Notes: generated by a model from the letters alone, not told the origin. Positions 33,669-43,139 are shown, numbered from the stretch's first letter. The stretch: DNA of 64,000 bases from Phaeodactylibacter sp. (GCF_022763345.1 NZ_JALEGS010000065.1:1-64000); one strand, 5' to 3'. A program made the numbers and translations.

Positions 33669-34664
33669 ATGAATGGAGAAATCCTCATCTACAAAAACCA
33701 AGACGGCAACATCAAGATAGATGTACGTCTGCAGGAAGAAACCGTTTGGCTTACCCAAGCACAGATGGCTACCTTGTTTGGGAAAGACAAGCGTACCATC
33801 AGTGAGCATATCGGCAATATTTTCAAAGAAGGCGAATTGGACGAAAATTCAGTTGTCCGGAAATTCCGGACAACTGCTGCGGATGGTAAAAACTATGCAA
33901 TCAATCACTACAACTTAGATGTCATTATTTCAGTCGGCTATCGGGTAAAATCGGTTCAGGGCACACAGTTCCGTATTTGGGCAACACAGCGTTTAAAGGA
34001 ATACATTATAAAGGGCTTTACGCTCAATGACGACCGCTTTAAGTCGGGCAGCTCTATGAACTATTTCAATGAGTTGCAAGAGCGTATTCGTGAGATACGC
34101 CTGTCGGAGAAGTTCTTCTACCAAAAAATCAAAGACATCTACGCTACCAGCATAGACTATGACCCTAAAGACGAAAAAACCATTGAGTTTTTCAAAATCG
34201 TTCAAAACAAACTGCTTTGGGCGATCAGTGAGCAAACCGCAGCAGAATTAGTGTATAGGCGTGTGGATGCCAGTTTGCCCTTGATGGGCATGCTTTCTTA
34301 CGACAAAAAACAAGTGGCTTCCATAAAAAAGGCGGAAGTAAGCATTGCCAAAAATTACTTGAATGAAGAAGAAATGAGGCTTTTGGGCTTGTTGGTGGAG
34401 CAATATCTGGCATTTGCTGAAACAATGGCACAGCAGCAAACCCCCATGTATATGAAAGATTGGATTGAGCGATTAGATACCATTTTGCAATTAAACGGCA
34501 GGGAATTATTGACCCATGCAGGTAAAGTTTCGCGTAAAATGGCATTGGAGAAATCAGGCGCCGAGTACGAGAAATTCAAGCAACAACTAAAAGCGATTGA
34601 GAAGGAAGCTAGCCTTAAAGAGTTGGAAGAAGACATTAAAAAGTTGAAGAAACCGAAAAAGTGA
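33669..34664 (+). CDS. RhuM-family accessory protein
   Basis: The 331-residue protein starts with a KilA/Bro-like DNA-binding region (IDVRLQEETVWLTQAQMATLFGKDKRTISEHIGNIFKEGEL, then YNLDVIISVGYRVKSVQGTQFRIWATQRLKEY), characteristic of the virulence RhuM family. The rest is mostly helical, ending in a Lys/Glu-rich tail. RhuM genes were first noted in pathogenicity islands but occur widely on mobile DNA; the function is unknown. Codons are clearly more AT-rich than those of the neighbours, and it stands alone between core genes, so recent horizontal gain is likely. I start at the ATG at 33669 (MNGEILIYK); the frame is open from 33627. Confidence 0.82.
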   Translation: MNGEILIYKNQDGNIKIDVRLQEETVWLTQAQMATLFGKDKRTISEHIGNIFKEGELDENSVVRKFRTTAADGKNYAINHYNLDVIISVGYRVKSVQGTQFRIWATQRLKEYIIKGFTLNDDRFKSGSSMNYFNELQERIREIRLSEKFFYQKIKDIYATSIDYDPKDEKTIEFFKIVQNKLLWAISEQTAAELVYRRVDASLPLMGMLSYDKKQVASIKKAEVSIAKNYLNEEEMRLLGLLVEQYLAFAETMAQQQTPMYMKDWIERLDTILQLNGRELLTHAGKVSRKMALEKSGAEYEKFKQQLKAIEKEASLKELEEDIKKLKKPKK

Positions 34665-34706
34665 AATTCACAGAAGCGAAGTTAGCTAAGTACGAGGTTA
34701 ATCCCC

Positions 34707-35837
34707 CTACCGCTTCACCTTCAACAATCCCGACAGCCCATTCTCATCCACCACACCTACCAGCTTGCCCTGATGGAAGACCGGGAGGATACCACGGCCT
34801 TTCCAGTACACCTTACCGTAGGCTTCATCCAGCGGATCGGTGGGAAGGAGGGCATCGGGGAAAGGGCGGATGACGCTGCTGAGGGGCATAGAGGAAGGGT
34901 CAAGCTTTTTGTCCTTGGCAAGTTTGACGAGTCTGCGCTCGCCTAGCGTGCCGGTCAGGTTGTGCCATTCATCGAATACGAGGAAGTGACGTTCGGTGCC
35001 ATGCTGCATCAGGTCAAAGGCAGCAGACAGCGGCTGATCCGTATACAGGGGGGTGTATTGCGGGCGCATGATATCGGCTACCGCGTGCTTGCTGAGGATA
35101 CCATCGAAGCGCACCATTTTGTACTCATTGGCAGCCATTACAAACACGAAAATACCGATTACCGCCGTGATGATACTAAACTGCCACACCCCGAAGGCGA
35201 CCAGACCTATCGCCAGCACCTGCCCTACGTAAGTGGCAATCCGCGTAGCCTTCAGGCGGCCCAGGCGGATGGACAGCAGTGCCCGCAGCACCCGTCCCCC
35301 GTCCATAGGGAAAGCCGGCACCATATTGAAAACCGCCAGGATACCGTTCAGGAAAATCAGCCCGAAGAGGAAGTAATCCCAGGGCGATAAGCCCACCGAA
35401 AAGATATTGGAATTGGGATAAGCCAGGCTCATGAAGAAGTTGTAGAACTTCGACCGGCTTGCCTCGGAAGCCAGCAGGGGCTGAGCTGAAAGCAGCAATC
35501 CGATAAATACATTGACCATTGGCCCGGCCACGGCCACCATAAACTCATGTACCGGATTTTCCGGCAGGCGGTCCAGGCGCGCCACGCCACCGATGGGCGA
35601 CAGGATGATATCGCGGGTATCCACGCCGTAGCGGCGGGCCGTGAGGGCATGCCCAAATTCATGCAGCACCACGCAGCCAAAGATGGCCAATACAAAACCC
35701 ATCATCCAGGCCATCGTCTCCCAGTCCCAGGCTTCACCCAGCCCTTTCGCCAGTACCCATACGAAGATGAGCAGGAACGTCCAGTGGACCTGCACCGGGA
35801 TACCGAAGAACTTCGCAATTTGGACAACGCCTTTCAT
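34707..35837 (-). CDS. Site-2 protease family (M50) membrane metalloprotease with CBS domains
   Basis: The 376-residue protein has the zinc motif HEFGH at residues 59-63 in a membrane helix, and the second conserved motif FNMVPAFPMDGGRVLRALL near 170. About five to six hydrophobic segments surround these. Two CBS-type regions (about 235-370, IMRPQYTPLYTDQPLSAAFDLM and GILPVFHQGKLVGVVDENGL) follow, which in relatives bind adenosine nucleotides. The enzyme should cut membrane proteins within the bilayer in regulated proteolysis; the substrate is unknown. A -7 box lies 34 bases upstream of the start. Confidence 0.88.
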   Translation of the reverse strand: MKGVVQIAKFFGIPVQVHWTFLLIFVWVLAKGLGEAWDWETMAWMMGFVLAIFGCVVLHEFGHALTARRYGVDTRDIILSPIGGVARLDRLPENPVHEFMVAVAGPMVNVFIGLLLSAQPLLASEASRSKFYNFFMSLAYPNSNIFSVGLSPWDYFLFGLIFLNGILAVFNMVPAFPMDGGRVLRALLSIRLGRLKATRIATYVGQVLAIGLVAFGVWQFSIITAVIGIFVFVMAANEYKMVRFDGILSKHAVADIMRPQYTPLYTDQPLSAAFDLMQHGTERHFLVFDEWHNLTGTLGERRLVKLAKDKKLDPSSMPLSSVIRPFPDALLPTDPLDEAYGKVYWKGRGILPVFHQGKLVGVVDENGLSGLLKVKR

Positions 35838-35870
35838 GAGTGAGGTTAGGTAAAGAATGAATTTGATCTA

Positions 35871-35878
35871 CAAACGTA
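35871..35878 (-). promoter_or_regulatory. Candidate -7 element of the M50 protease gene
   Basis: The minus strand reads TACGTTTG, matching TAnnTTTG, with a predicted start about 27 bases before the ATG at 35837. Confidence 0.45.
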
Positions 35879-35911
35879 AAAACGGGAGGCTTAGTTTTTG
35901 GGCTGAATCAA

Positions 35912-35947
35912 CAAAAGCACCTCCCCAATACTGAGAAGATGCTTTTG
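35912..35947 (-). terminator. Terminator behind the acyl-CoA dehydrogenase gene
   Basis: CAAAAGCA (35912-35919) pairs with TGCTTTTG (35940-35947) around 20 bases. On the minus strand it lies 27 bases after the stop codon; the T-run is part of the stem. Confidence 0.55.
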
Positions 35948-35974
35948 TATCGCTTTTTGGCGGATCGGAAGCGC

Positions 35975-37165
35975 TTACACGCCCTGCTCCTGCATGCTGT
36001 CCCGGAAGATTGGCAGATAGAGCTGCCCTTTAAGGATGTTGCGGGAGATCACCACGCGCTGTATCTCGGAAGTACCTTCGTAGATTTGCGTAATCTTTGC
36101 ATCGCGCATCAGGCGCTCTACGTGGTACTCTTTTACAAAGCCATAACCACCGTGAACCTGAACCGCTTCCACGGTATGCCGCATCGCCACTTCTGAGGCA
36201 TACATCTTCGCCATAGAGCTCGCCATATCATAATCCATGTGGTTATCTTTGAGCCAGGCCGAACGATATACCATCAGCTTGGCCGCCTCAATTTCGGTAG
36301 CCATATCTGCCAGCTTGAAAGCAATCGCCTGATGCTTGCTGATCGCTTTGCCAAAGGCTTCGCGTTCCTTGGAGTAGTTCAGCGCCAGTTCGTAAGCACC
36401 GCCGGCAATACCCAGTGCCTGAGCAGCAATACCGATCCGGCCGCCAGACAGCGTCTTCATCGCAAACTTGAAGCCGAAGCCGTCTTCGCCAATACGGTTT
36501 TCCTTAGGCACCTTCACATCGGTGTACATGATGGTGTGGGTGTCAGAAGAACGGATGCCCAGCTTGTCTTCCTTGGCGCCAATCGCTACGCCTTCCGAAT
36601 CCGTCTCGACAATGAAGCAGTTGATGCCCCGGTGCCCTTTCTCCGGGTCAGTCTGCGCCATTACCAGGTGCAGCTTGGAAGTGCCGCCGTTGGTGATCCA
36701 GTTTTTGGTGCCGTTGAGTACGTAGTGGTCGCCCATGTCTACAGCCGTGGTGCGCTGCATCGTGGCGTCACTGCCTGCTTCCGGCTCGGAGAGGCAGAAA
36801 GCACCGATCCATTCGCCGGTAGCCAGCTTAGGCAGGTACTTTGCTTTTTGGGCTTCTGTTCCGTAGGTTTCAATGCCCCAGCAGACCAGAGAGTTGTTGA
36901 CCGACATGATGACCGAGCAGGAGTTGTCGACCTTAGAAATTTCCTCCATAGCCAGCACGTAGGACATCGTGTCCATGCCGCCGCCACCGTACTCCGGCGA
37001 TACCATCATGCCCAGGAAGCCCAGCTCGCCCATTTTGCGGACTTGCTCCGTAGGGTATTCCTGCTTGGAATCGCGCTCAATCACGCCGGGCTTGAGTTCT
37101 TTTTGGGCAAATTCACGTGCCGCTTCCTGAACGGCCAGTTGCTCTTCGGTGAGTTCAAAAAACAT
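35975..37165 (-). CDS. Acyl-CoA dehydrogenase (short-chain type)
   Basis: The 396-residue flavoenzyme oxidises acyl-CoA to enoyl-CoA in fatty-acid or amino-acid breakdown. Motifs: IGAFCLSEPEAGSDATMQRTTA (flavin/substrate region), GTKNWITNGGTS, AFGKAISKHQAIAFKLADM and the C-terminal YEGTSEIQRVVISRNIL, where the first Glu is the expected catalytic base. Overall it resembles butyryl-CoA dehydrogenases. With fadD and icmF it fits a lipid/branched-chain acid catabolic metabolism, though the genes are not adjacent. Confidence 0.92.
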   Translation of the reverse strand: MFFELTEEQLAVQEAAREFAQKELKPGVIERDSKQEYPTEQVRKMGELGFLGMMVSPEYGGGGMDTMSYVLAMEEISKVDNSCSVIMSVNNSLVCWGIETYGTEAQKAKYLPKLATGEWIGAFCLSEPEAGSDATMQRTTAVDMGDHYVLNGTKNWITNGGTSKLHLVMAQTDPEKGHRGINCFIVETDSEGVAIGAKEDKLGIRSSDTHTIMYTDVKVPKENRIGEDGFGFKFAMKTLSGGRIGIAAQALGIAGGAYELALNYSKEREAFGKAISKHQAIAFKLADMATEIEAAKLMVYRSAWLKDNHMDYDMASSMAKMYASEVAMRHTVEAVQVHGGYGFVKEYHVERLMRDAKITQIYEGTSEIQRVVISRNILKGQLYLPIFRDSMQEQGV

Positions 37166-37294
37166 ATTTTATTGGTTTATTCAGTTGAGGGCGGTGTACC
37201 ACTCAAAATATTAGCAAATAACTTATGTGTACTTAGCGAAAATACGCTATTTTCAGCACAAAATAAAATTTTGAAGCCTCGCCTTTGTTGGTGT

Positions 37295-38233
37295 TTAGTA
37301 AAAACTGCTATTCGTCCGGCGCCCTTCCCCACCGATAGCGAATTCCATGCCCATCTGTACCGCTGCGTGGTGCTGACTACGCCGGTTGACCTCGCCTTCG
37401 CGCCCCTGACTGATATCCATCAAATCGTAGAATAGCTGACCATGGGCAAAAATGCGCCCATGCGAAAAAAGCTTCCTCGACAACCGAATGCCCGCAATGG
37501 GCCCGATGTGGAAAGCCCGCCCGCCTACGTCTTCGGGAAGGAGCACTTTGCTATCGTCAGCTAGGTCTTGCAGGGCGACCAGCTGAGTAGCTGTAAATTC
37601 GTTTTCCAGGGCAATTCGCTCAATTTCCTGATTGAGGAACTGGAAAAAGCCAGCCTCACTTTCGGAGCGCTGAAAGCTCCAGTCAAAACCGGTACGCAGC
37701 CCCAGGAATACTTCGTAGTCAAAAGGGCGGTCGAGGCTGCCCCCACCCGCACCGTAGCGGGTTTTCAGAAAACTGTACCGGTAGTCAAGGTGGAGGTTCA
37801 TCCCCTTGCCGCCTTCCCGGAAATAACCTGGGCTTGCGCCTATCTCGATAGACTGTGGCTGTAGCTGCAGGTCAGAAGACTCCCCAAAGCTATAGCGCAG
37901 GAAGAAAGTCGCCACGGTCTTGTTGTATCCATTACGGCCGAACTCCTCGCCCATTTCCAGCTCGCTCATCGGCTCGGCAGCGCCTTGCAGCAAGGCTTCG
38001 AGCGAGGCCCCCAGCTTGACCAGGTTCCACATGGCCTGAAAGTGAGGATTGGCAGACAAAGGTGCCCGGTCGTCCAGTGCAAATACGGCGTTCATCTTGA
38101 CGCCGAAATCCAGTTGTGCATCATCCAGTACCAGCAGGTAGCGGGTGCTGTGCTCCCCTACGCGGCCCTGTGCCCAGGCAGCCGACAGGCTCAGTATCAT
38201 GAAGATCAGTAGTAGTAGTACATTTTTTCTCAT
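37295..38233 (-). CDS. Secreted protein of unknown family, third gene of the type-B surface operon
   Basis: The 312-residue product starts with a signal peptide (LLLLIFMILSLSAAWAQ). The mature part has many alternating strands ending in aromatic residues (TVATFFLRYSFG, MNLHLDYRYSFLKTRYG, YEVFLGLRTGFDWSF, IGPIAGIRLSRKLF, AVQMGMEFAIGG), suggesting an outer-membrane beta-barrel. A central Glu-rich helix interrupts them. It is separated by 12 bases from the gene before it. The size would suit PorP/SprF partners of T9SS, but their usual N-terminal motif is absent. Confidence 0.65.
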   Translation of the reverse strand: MRKNVLLLLIFMILSLSAAWAQGRVGEHSTRYLLVLDDAQLDFGVKMNAVFALDDRAPLSANPHFQAMWNLVKLGASLEALLQGAAEPMSELEMGEEFGRNGYNKTVATFFLRYSFGESSDLQLQPQSIEIGASPGYFREGGKGMNLHLDYRYSFLKTRYGAGGGSLDRPFDYEVFLGLRTGFDWSFQRSESEAGFFQFLNQEIERIALENEFTATQLVALQDLADDSKVLLPEDVGGRAFHIGPIAGIRLSRKLFSHGRIFAHGQLFYDLMDISQGREGEVNRRSQHHAAVQMGMEFAIGGEGRRTNSSFY

Positions 38234-38245
38234 AGTCTATTGAGT

Positions 38246-39265
38246 TTATTTCCGCCGCCGGGCGGATCGTTGTGCATTGTTTTGCTTCCAGCCAAAACCG
38301 GTGCGCCAGCGTACGCCTACGTGCGCGTACGTCTGCAGCATGGGGTCCGTCCCCTCTACGACGGTATGCCGGCTTCGGGCCACCTCTATGCCGCCAATAA
38401 CAGAGAAACCTCCGCCAAAATTGACCGGCACGGTAGCCCGGGCAAACCAGCCCAGAGAAGGGATGGTGCGCGGATCCCGGAACTTTCCAAATACAATATT
38501 TTGCAGTGCCACTGCTACCTGATCGGTGATGTCTTCCACCGGTGCCAGCAGGCCGCCTTCCATCAGGCTGTCCAGCTTTTCGCTAATGAAGAGGATGTTG
38601 CCCAAGTCAACCATTGGCGAAGGATCGGCGGTCAGCCGAAGCCCGCCGGTCAGCTCGGCATCTATGGATATCTGCTCGTTGCGCCCGAAAGCGACGAGGG
38701 GGCGGTCGCCCAGGAATAACTTTTTGAAATGAACGTACACCTCCGCATCATACCGGTTAGGAAAAAAGGGCTGCGCCCGCCCGGCATCAGACAAAGCCAT
38801 CTGCGCCAGGTGCGCTGCCAGAGCTTCGGCATCCCCGCGCAGGGAAAGGCGGACCGACTCGATCTGATTGCTTAATTTTTTGCTCTCGGCCCGGTCAATG
38901 TAGCGGGGGTCAGAAACAGCTACACTGCCTCCAATGAATTTGTAGCGTACGAAGAAGCGCGCCATCCGGACATTTCGCCTTTGCTGCCGTTCCAGCTCCT
39001 GCTCGATTTCGATGCGCAGGCCGGGAAAGAGGTTTTTCAGCCAGCGGGGCGCATTAAGGTCAAAAAAGGCAAAAGCGCTGTCCACTTCAGTCTCCGCAAT
39101 CTCCAGCTCAGAAAAGCCAACGATTTCCGAAAGCTCCCCCCGAAAACTGGCATTGGAAATACCGGTGGTGGTCTCCATCCCAAACTCAAAAGCCTGGGCA
39201 GGCAGCAAGCCCGGCAGCAGCAAGAGGCAAAGACCACAGATTTGGGTTACTATTTTATTCATCAC
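38246..39265 (-). CDS. Secreted protein of unknown family, second gene of the type-B surface operon
   Basis: After a signal peptide (LCLLLLPGLLPAQA) the 339-residue protein shows a layout like the next gene: strand-rich segments (RMARFFVRYKFIGGS, EVYVHFKKLFLG, SIDAELTGGLRLTA, WFARATVPVNFGGGFSVIGGIEVA, YAHVGVRWRTGFGW) and a central helical stretch. Both share an FF-[VL]-R-Y-x-F motif near residue 100. It ends in a basic tail (QRSARRRK). Predicted location is the outer membrane. It lies 12 bases after the type-B sorting protein gene and 12 before the next gene, so the three are one operon. Confidence 0.65.
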   Translation of the reverse strand: MMNKIVTQICGLCLLLLPGLLPAQAFEFGMETTTGISNASFRGELSEIVGFSELEIAETEVDSAFAFFDLNAPRWLKNLFPGLRIEIEQELERQQRRNVRMARFFVRYKFIGGSVAVSDPRYIDRAESKKLSNQIESVRLSLRGDAEALAAHLAQMALSDAGRAQPFFPNRYDAEVYVHFKKLFLGDRPLVAFGRNEQISIDAELTGGLRLTADPSPMVDLGNILFISEKLDSLMEGGLLAPVEDITDQVAVALQNIVFGKFRDPRTIPSLGWFARATVPVNFGGGFSVIGGIEVARSRHTVVEGTDPMLQTYAHVGVRWRTGFGWKQNNAQRSARRRK

Positions 39266-39277
39266 TTCATTTCAGTT

Positions 39278-41551
39278 TTATCGGATCAGGTGGACTTCGC
39301 CCTCGACGATGCGCCGAAAGCCATTAGGGTAGCGCACAATGCCGTAGTAGGCGTAAGTGCCGGTGTTCATGGGCTCGTCCAGCCGGTTGCCGTCCCAGCC
39401 ATAGCTTTGGTCATTGAGGGGCACTTCTTCTTCTTCAAAAAGCAGCCCGCCCCAGCGGTCGTACACCTGAAAGCGCTCCACGATTTCACCGGAGCTCCCG
39501 TCGCTGTACAAAATAAGCCGGTCGTTGATGCCGTCGCCATTGGGTGAGAATGCGGTTGGCCCGTAGACATCCCCAAGTACTACTGTGAGCGGCAGAGCAG
39601 CTGATGCCAGGCAGCCGCGGCCATCTTCCACGATCACCCGGATATCCAAATTTCGGGTGGCAATGAAATCAGTAGTGGGCTGGCCGGTATCAATTTCGTC
39701 GGGCACCCATTGGAGGCGCTGCACATCGCCGATGGTATTGGCGGTCAGGGAAATGGGCGTCGTCGGTCGCACTTCAATCGGTTCGTAGTCCAGGCTGACG
39801 CCCAAAGTATCGGGCCGGGTTATGGTTATGGGGAATTCCTGTACACAGTCAAACAGGTCACGGATGACCAGCAGGTAGTCTCCGTAGCCCAAGTCTTTGA
39901 AGCGTTGGGAAAGGGTGTAATTCTCCCCTCCGTCAATGGAGAAAATTGCCTGCCGCTCGGTACTGTGCAACTCGATTTCCACCTCGCCCAGCTCCCCGGG
40001 GCAGACGGGCTGTTCGATGAAAAGCTGCACTTCCGGGCCATCGGGTTCCGGGATGTCCACCTGCCAGTCCAGTGCACAGCCAAGAGAATCGGTTACGGTA
40101 ACGGCGTAGATGCCCCCAGTCGCCGTTGCCAGCTCATTGCCACTGCCACCGGGCCATTCAAAGCTCAGCTCCGGCGGATAAAAGTAGGCAAAGGCCGTAT
40201 CGCAGGTCTCTTCGATGATCAGCTCGGGCTCCGGCAGGGGATTGGCGGTAACAAAAAGCGGCACTGTGATACTGCATCCATTCAGGTCCGTTGCCGTGAG
40301 GCTGTACTCCCCGATATCCGTCACTTCAAAATCTGTCACGAAGGAAAAAGGTATCGGCACCTGATAAGGGTTGACCCACTGCAGGCTCTGGAACAGGCTG
40401 TCATTTTGCGTAAGCAGGAAGACCGTATCGCCGAGGCAGGCGGCAGAAGCACTCAACTCGGGTGTGGGCGGAAGGAGAATCTGTAGGTTCATGGTGTCCA
40501 GGTCTTCGCAGCCCTCTTCGTTGAAGGCATGTAAGATGTACGCGCCCTCATTACCCGGATTCAAAGCTACCGTTTGGTAAATGGAGTCGGTGGTCGAAGT
40601 TCCGTCCGGGAGCGTCCAGAAGTGCCCCTGCCCACCGGTACCGGCAAGGGAAAAGCCAGTACCGTTGCAAAGGCTTTCATCGGGGCCGGCATCTGCAAAT
40701 TCAGGGTCGGTCACCAGAAAGGAGTCGCGGACCGTGCAGCAGTCGTCCACCGCAGTGAAGTAGTACCAGCCCTGATTCCCTTCGAACGGATGATTGGTAA
40801 TGAGCCCGCTGCCCACCACATTACCGGCGGCATCTGTCCATTCCATGGTGGCATCATCTGCAAAGCAGCCTGCCGGCACACCGGCAAAGAAGTAAATGGC
40901 ATTGGCATTGCAATCGGGTATGCCCACGGGGTTGAAGCTGCAATCGCTCACCGGCTCCGGGCAGTGGATGTAGGTGGAAAATTCGGTGGAGGCATTATTG
41001 GGATCGCTGTACACGCTGTACTGTACCTGCAGCCCGATGGCGCAAAAAGGCGCGGTCCCGCTGATCCGGCCCACACCGCTCAGCGTCTGCAGATTACCAG
41101 GCAGAGCAAAGGCAGGCTGCCCCAGCGCCTGTAGCCACATCTCCATGGTATTGACATCAGCGACTTCTGAAACGATAAGGCTATCATTGTCGATCAGAGC
41201 GAAGCCGTTAAGGCAGCCCACGCAGTTGCCAAAAGCGAGGGTGCCCAGTGATTTGAGGGAACTATCCGGCATGATCGCCTGCACCTCCACCCGGTCCACC
41301 TGCTGCCCACCGAAGGCATTCACATCCACGATGTAGGATTGCTGCTGCTGGGTTTCCACGAAGTAAGTGGTGTAGCGTAACGTATCACGGTTTTGGGCCG
41401 TCATCGTGTTATTGCCGTCCTGCGGGTCCACATAGGGCTGACCGCAGTCACCAAGCATGATAGGCTGTGCCGGTAAAATAACGGGGACACAGAGTAGCAG
41501 CGCTACAGCGCAATAGCATTTCAGCAGGTAGAAGTCGTAGTCCTTCATCAA
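39278..41551 (-). CDS. T9SS type-B sorting domain surface protein with SprB-like repeat
   Basis: The 757-residue protein has a signal peptide (VALLLCVPVILPAQP), then beta-sandwich regions with many Cys, Asp and Gly. A SprB-like repeat, FSIDGGENYTLSQRFKDLGYG, lies near residue 545. The last 90 residues form the gliding-motility/type-B C-terminal domain: YGPTAFSPNGDGINDRLILY, FQVYDRWGGLLFEEE, WDGNRLDEPMNTGTYAYYG, ending VEGEVHLIR. Such proteins are exported by T9SS and held on the cell surface, often with a PorP/SprF partner encoded next to them. First gene of a three-gene operon. Confidence 0.88.
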   Translation of the reverse strand: MMKDYDFYLLKCYCAVALLLCVPVILPAQPIMLGDCGQPYVDPQDGNNTMTAQNRDTLRYTTYFVETQQQQSYIVDVNAFGGQQVDRVEVQAIMPDSSLKSLGTLAFGNCVGCLNGFALIDNDSLIVSEVADVNTMEMWLQALGQPAFALPGNLQTLSGVGRISGTAPFCAIGLQVQYSVYSDPNNASTEFSTYIHCPEPVSDCSFNPVGIPDCNANAIYFFAGVPAGCFADDATMEWTDAAGNVVGSGLITNHPFEGNQGWYYFTAVDDCCTVRDSFLVTDPEFADAGPDESLCNGTGFSLAGTGGQGHFWTLPDGTSTTDSIYQTVALNPGNEGAYILHAFNEEGCEDLDTMNLQILLPPTPELSASAACLGDTVFLLTQNDSLFQSLQWVNPYQVPIPFSFVTDFEVTDIGEYSLTATDLNGCSITVPLFVTANPLPEPELIIEETCDTAFAYFYPPELSFEWPGGSGNELATATGGIYAVTVTDSLGCALDWQVDIPEPDGPEVQLFIEQPVCPGELGEVEIELHSTERQAIFSIDGGENYTLSQRFKDLGYGDYLLVIRDLFDCVQEFPITITRPDTLGVSLDYEPIEVRPTTPISLTANTIGDVQRLQWVPDEIDTGQPTTDFIATRNLDIRVIVEDGRGCLASAALPLTVVLGDVYGPTAFSPNGDGINDRLILYSDGSSGEIVERFQVYDRWGGLLFEEEEVPLNDQSYGWDGNRLDEPMNTGTYAYYGIVRYPNGFRRIVEGEVHLIR

Positions 41552-41801
41552 TTTAACCTTCTGGCATCGTTTCCTCCCATAGCAGTTTGCTACTGCATTG
41601 GGACAGGCAGTCTTTAAATTCAGGGTGCTCCCCGGTGCGGGGCGAGGGTGTGGAGATTATGACGCTGACAAGGCTTATGCCCTGCCGGGCTGTAAAGGTA
41701 TCACTTTTCCATAAGATGCCAAGGGAATCCGGTGCTAGTTTTTTGATAAAGAGCGCTGGACATATTAAACCTGTTCTTAGTTTGTTAGCCTTTTCTACTG
41801 C

Positions 41802-41834
41802 TTTGCAGGGGTTTCTGCCCATTGTTTATCTTTG
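41802..41834 (+). promoter_or_regulatory. Promoter of kynU
   Basis: TTTG (41802-41805) and TATCTTTG (41827-41834), 21 bases apart, match both boxes of the Bacteroidota consensus. The start point would be near 41841, only some 6 bases before the ATG at 41847. Confidence 0.65.
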
Positions 41835-41846
41835 CAAAAAAACCTC

Positions 41847-43139
41847 ATGCCCGAAGCCACCACTCTTGCCTACGCCCGCGAAATGGATGCCTGCGACCCA
41901 ATGCGCCGCTTCCGCGACCGCTTTTTCATTCCACAGCATAACGGACAGGACAGCCTCTACCTCTGTGGCAACTCCCTGGGGCTACAGCCCAAAACAGCAG
42001 AAGCCGCACTGAAGCACGAACTCGAGCATTGGAAAACCCATGGCGTGGAAGGGCACTTCCGGGGTGATTTGCCCTGGATGGATTACCACAAGTTCCTGAC
42101 GGAGCAAAGCGCGCATGTGGTAGGTGCCATGCCGGAAGAGGTCGTGGTGATGAACACCCTGACCACCAACCTGCACCTCATGATGGTAAGCTTTTACCGG
42201 CCGGACGCCACCCGTTTCAAGATCATTATGGAGGCCGGGGCTTTCCCCTCTGATCAGTACGCGGTGGAAAGCCAGGTGAAATGGCACGGCTTTAGCCCGG
42301 AGGAAGCGATTGTGGAGGTGCAGCCCCGATCCGGGGAAGACACCCTGCGCACAGAAGATATTATTGCCACAATTGAGGAGCATGGAGCACAAACCGCGCT
42401 GGTCCTCTTTGGTGGCGTCAATTACTTTACCGGGCAGCTCTTTGATATGCAAGCTATTACCAAAGCTGCTCACCAAGCAGGCGCTTATGCCGGTTTCGAC
42501 CTCGCGCATGCTGCGGGCAACGCCCACCTGAAACTCCATGACTGGGGCGCTGACTTCGCGGTATGGTGCAGTTACAAATACCTGAACTCCGGCCCCGGCG
42601 GACCAAGCGGTGCCTTCGTGCACGAGCGCCACGGCAACAACCCCGACCTGCCCCGCTTTGCCGGCTGGTGGGGCCACGATGAGAACGAGCGGTTTCTGAT
42701 GCGCAAAGGTTTTCATCCCATGCCGGGCGCAGCGGGCTGGCAGCTGAGCAATGCACAGATTTTCAGTTTTGCCGTGCACAAGGCCAGCCTGGACATTTTC
42801 TACGAAGCGACCATGCCTGCCTTGCGGCAAAAGAGCGAACAGCTTACCGGCTACCTGGAAAAGCTATTGCAGGGTTTACCCGCCGGGCGTTTCCGTATTA
42901 TCACCCCTGCCGCACCGGAAGCGCGGGGCTGTCAGCTTTCCATTTACACAGAACAAGGTGGAAAGAAGTTATTTGACACACTGTCGGAGCAGGGCGTCAT
43001 TGCCGACTGGCGGGAAGACAACCTTAGCGGCAAGCAGCTTCCTCCGGGTGAAGCGGGGGTTATCCGGGTAGCGCCAACACCACTTTACAACACCTTTGAG
43101 GAGGTTTATCGCTTTGTTGAGCTGCTGGGAGCCGCCTAG
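41847..43139 (+). CDS. kynU: Kynureninase
   Basis: This PLP enzyme cleaves kynurenine or 3-hydroxykynurenine to (hydroxy)anthranilate and alanine in tryptophan breakdown. Key parts are YLCGNSLGLQPK near residue 35, the substrate region EAGAFPSDQYAVESQ, FDLAHAAGNAHLKLHDW with the Asp/His that contact the cofactor, and CSYKYLNSGPGGPSGAFVH in which Lys244 should bind PLP. The length (430 residues) is typical. The frame is open from a TTG at 41832, but this lies in the promoter box; the ATG at 41847 is preferred. Convergent with the VWA gene, 6 bases apart. Confidence 0.93.
   Translation: MPEATTLAYAREMDACDPMRRFRDRFFIPQHNGQDSLYLCGNSLGLQPKTAEAALKHELEHWKTHGVEGHFRGDLPWMDYHKFLTEQSAHVVGAMPEEVVVMNTLTTNLHLMMVSFYRPDATRFKIIMEAGAFPSDQYAVESQVKWHGFSPEEAIVEVQPRSGEDTLRTEDIIATIEEHGAQTALVLFGGVNYFTGQLFDMQAITKAAHQAGAYAGFDLAHAAGNAHLKLHDWGADFAVWCSYKYLNSGPGGPSGAFVHERHGNNPDLPRFAGWWGHDENERFLMRKGFHPMPGAAGWQLSNAQIFSFAVHKASLDIFYEATMPALRQKSEQLTGYLEKLLQGLPAGRFRIITPAAPEARGCQLSIYTEQGGKKLFDTLSEQGVIADWREDNLSGKQLPPGEAGVIRVAPTPLYNTFEEVYRFVELLGAA

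Noticed and set aside
36239..37435. 398-codon plus-strand frame opposite the acyl-CoA dehydrogenase
   Set aside because: The dehydrogenase has all family motifs; the antisense frame has none.
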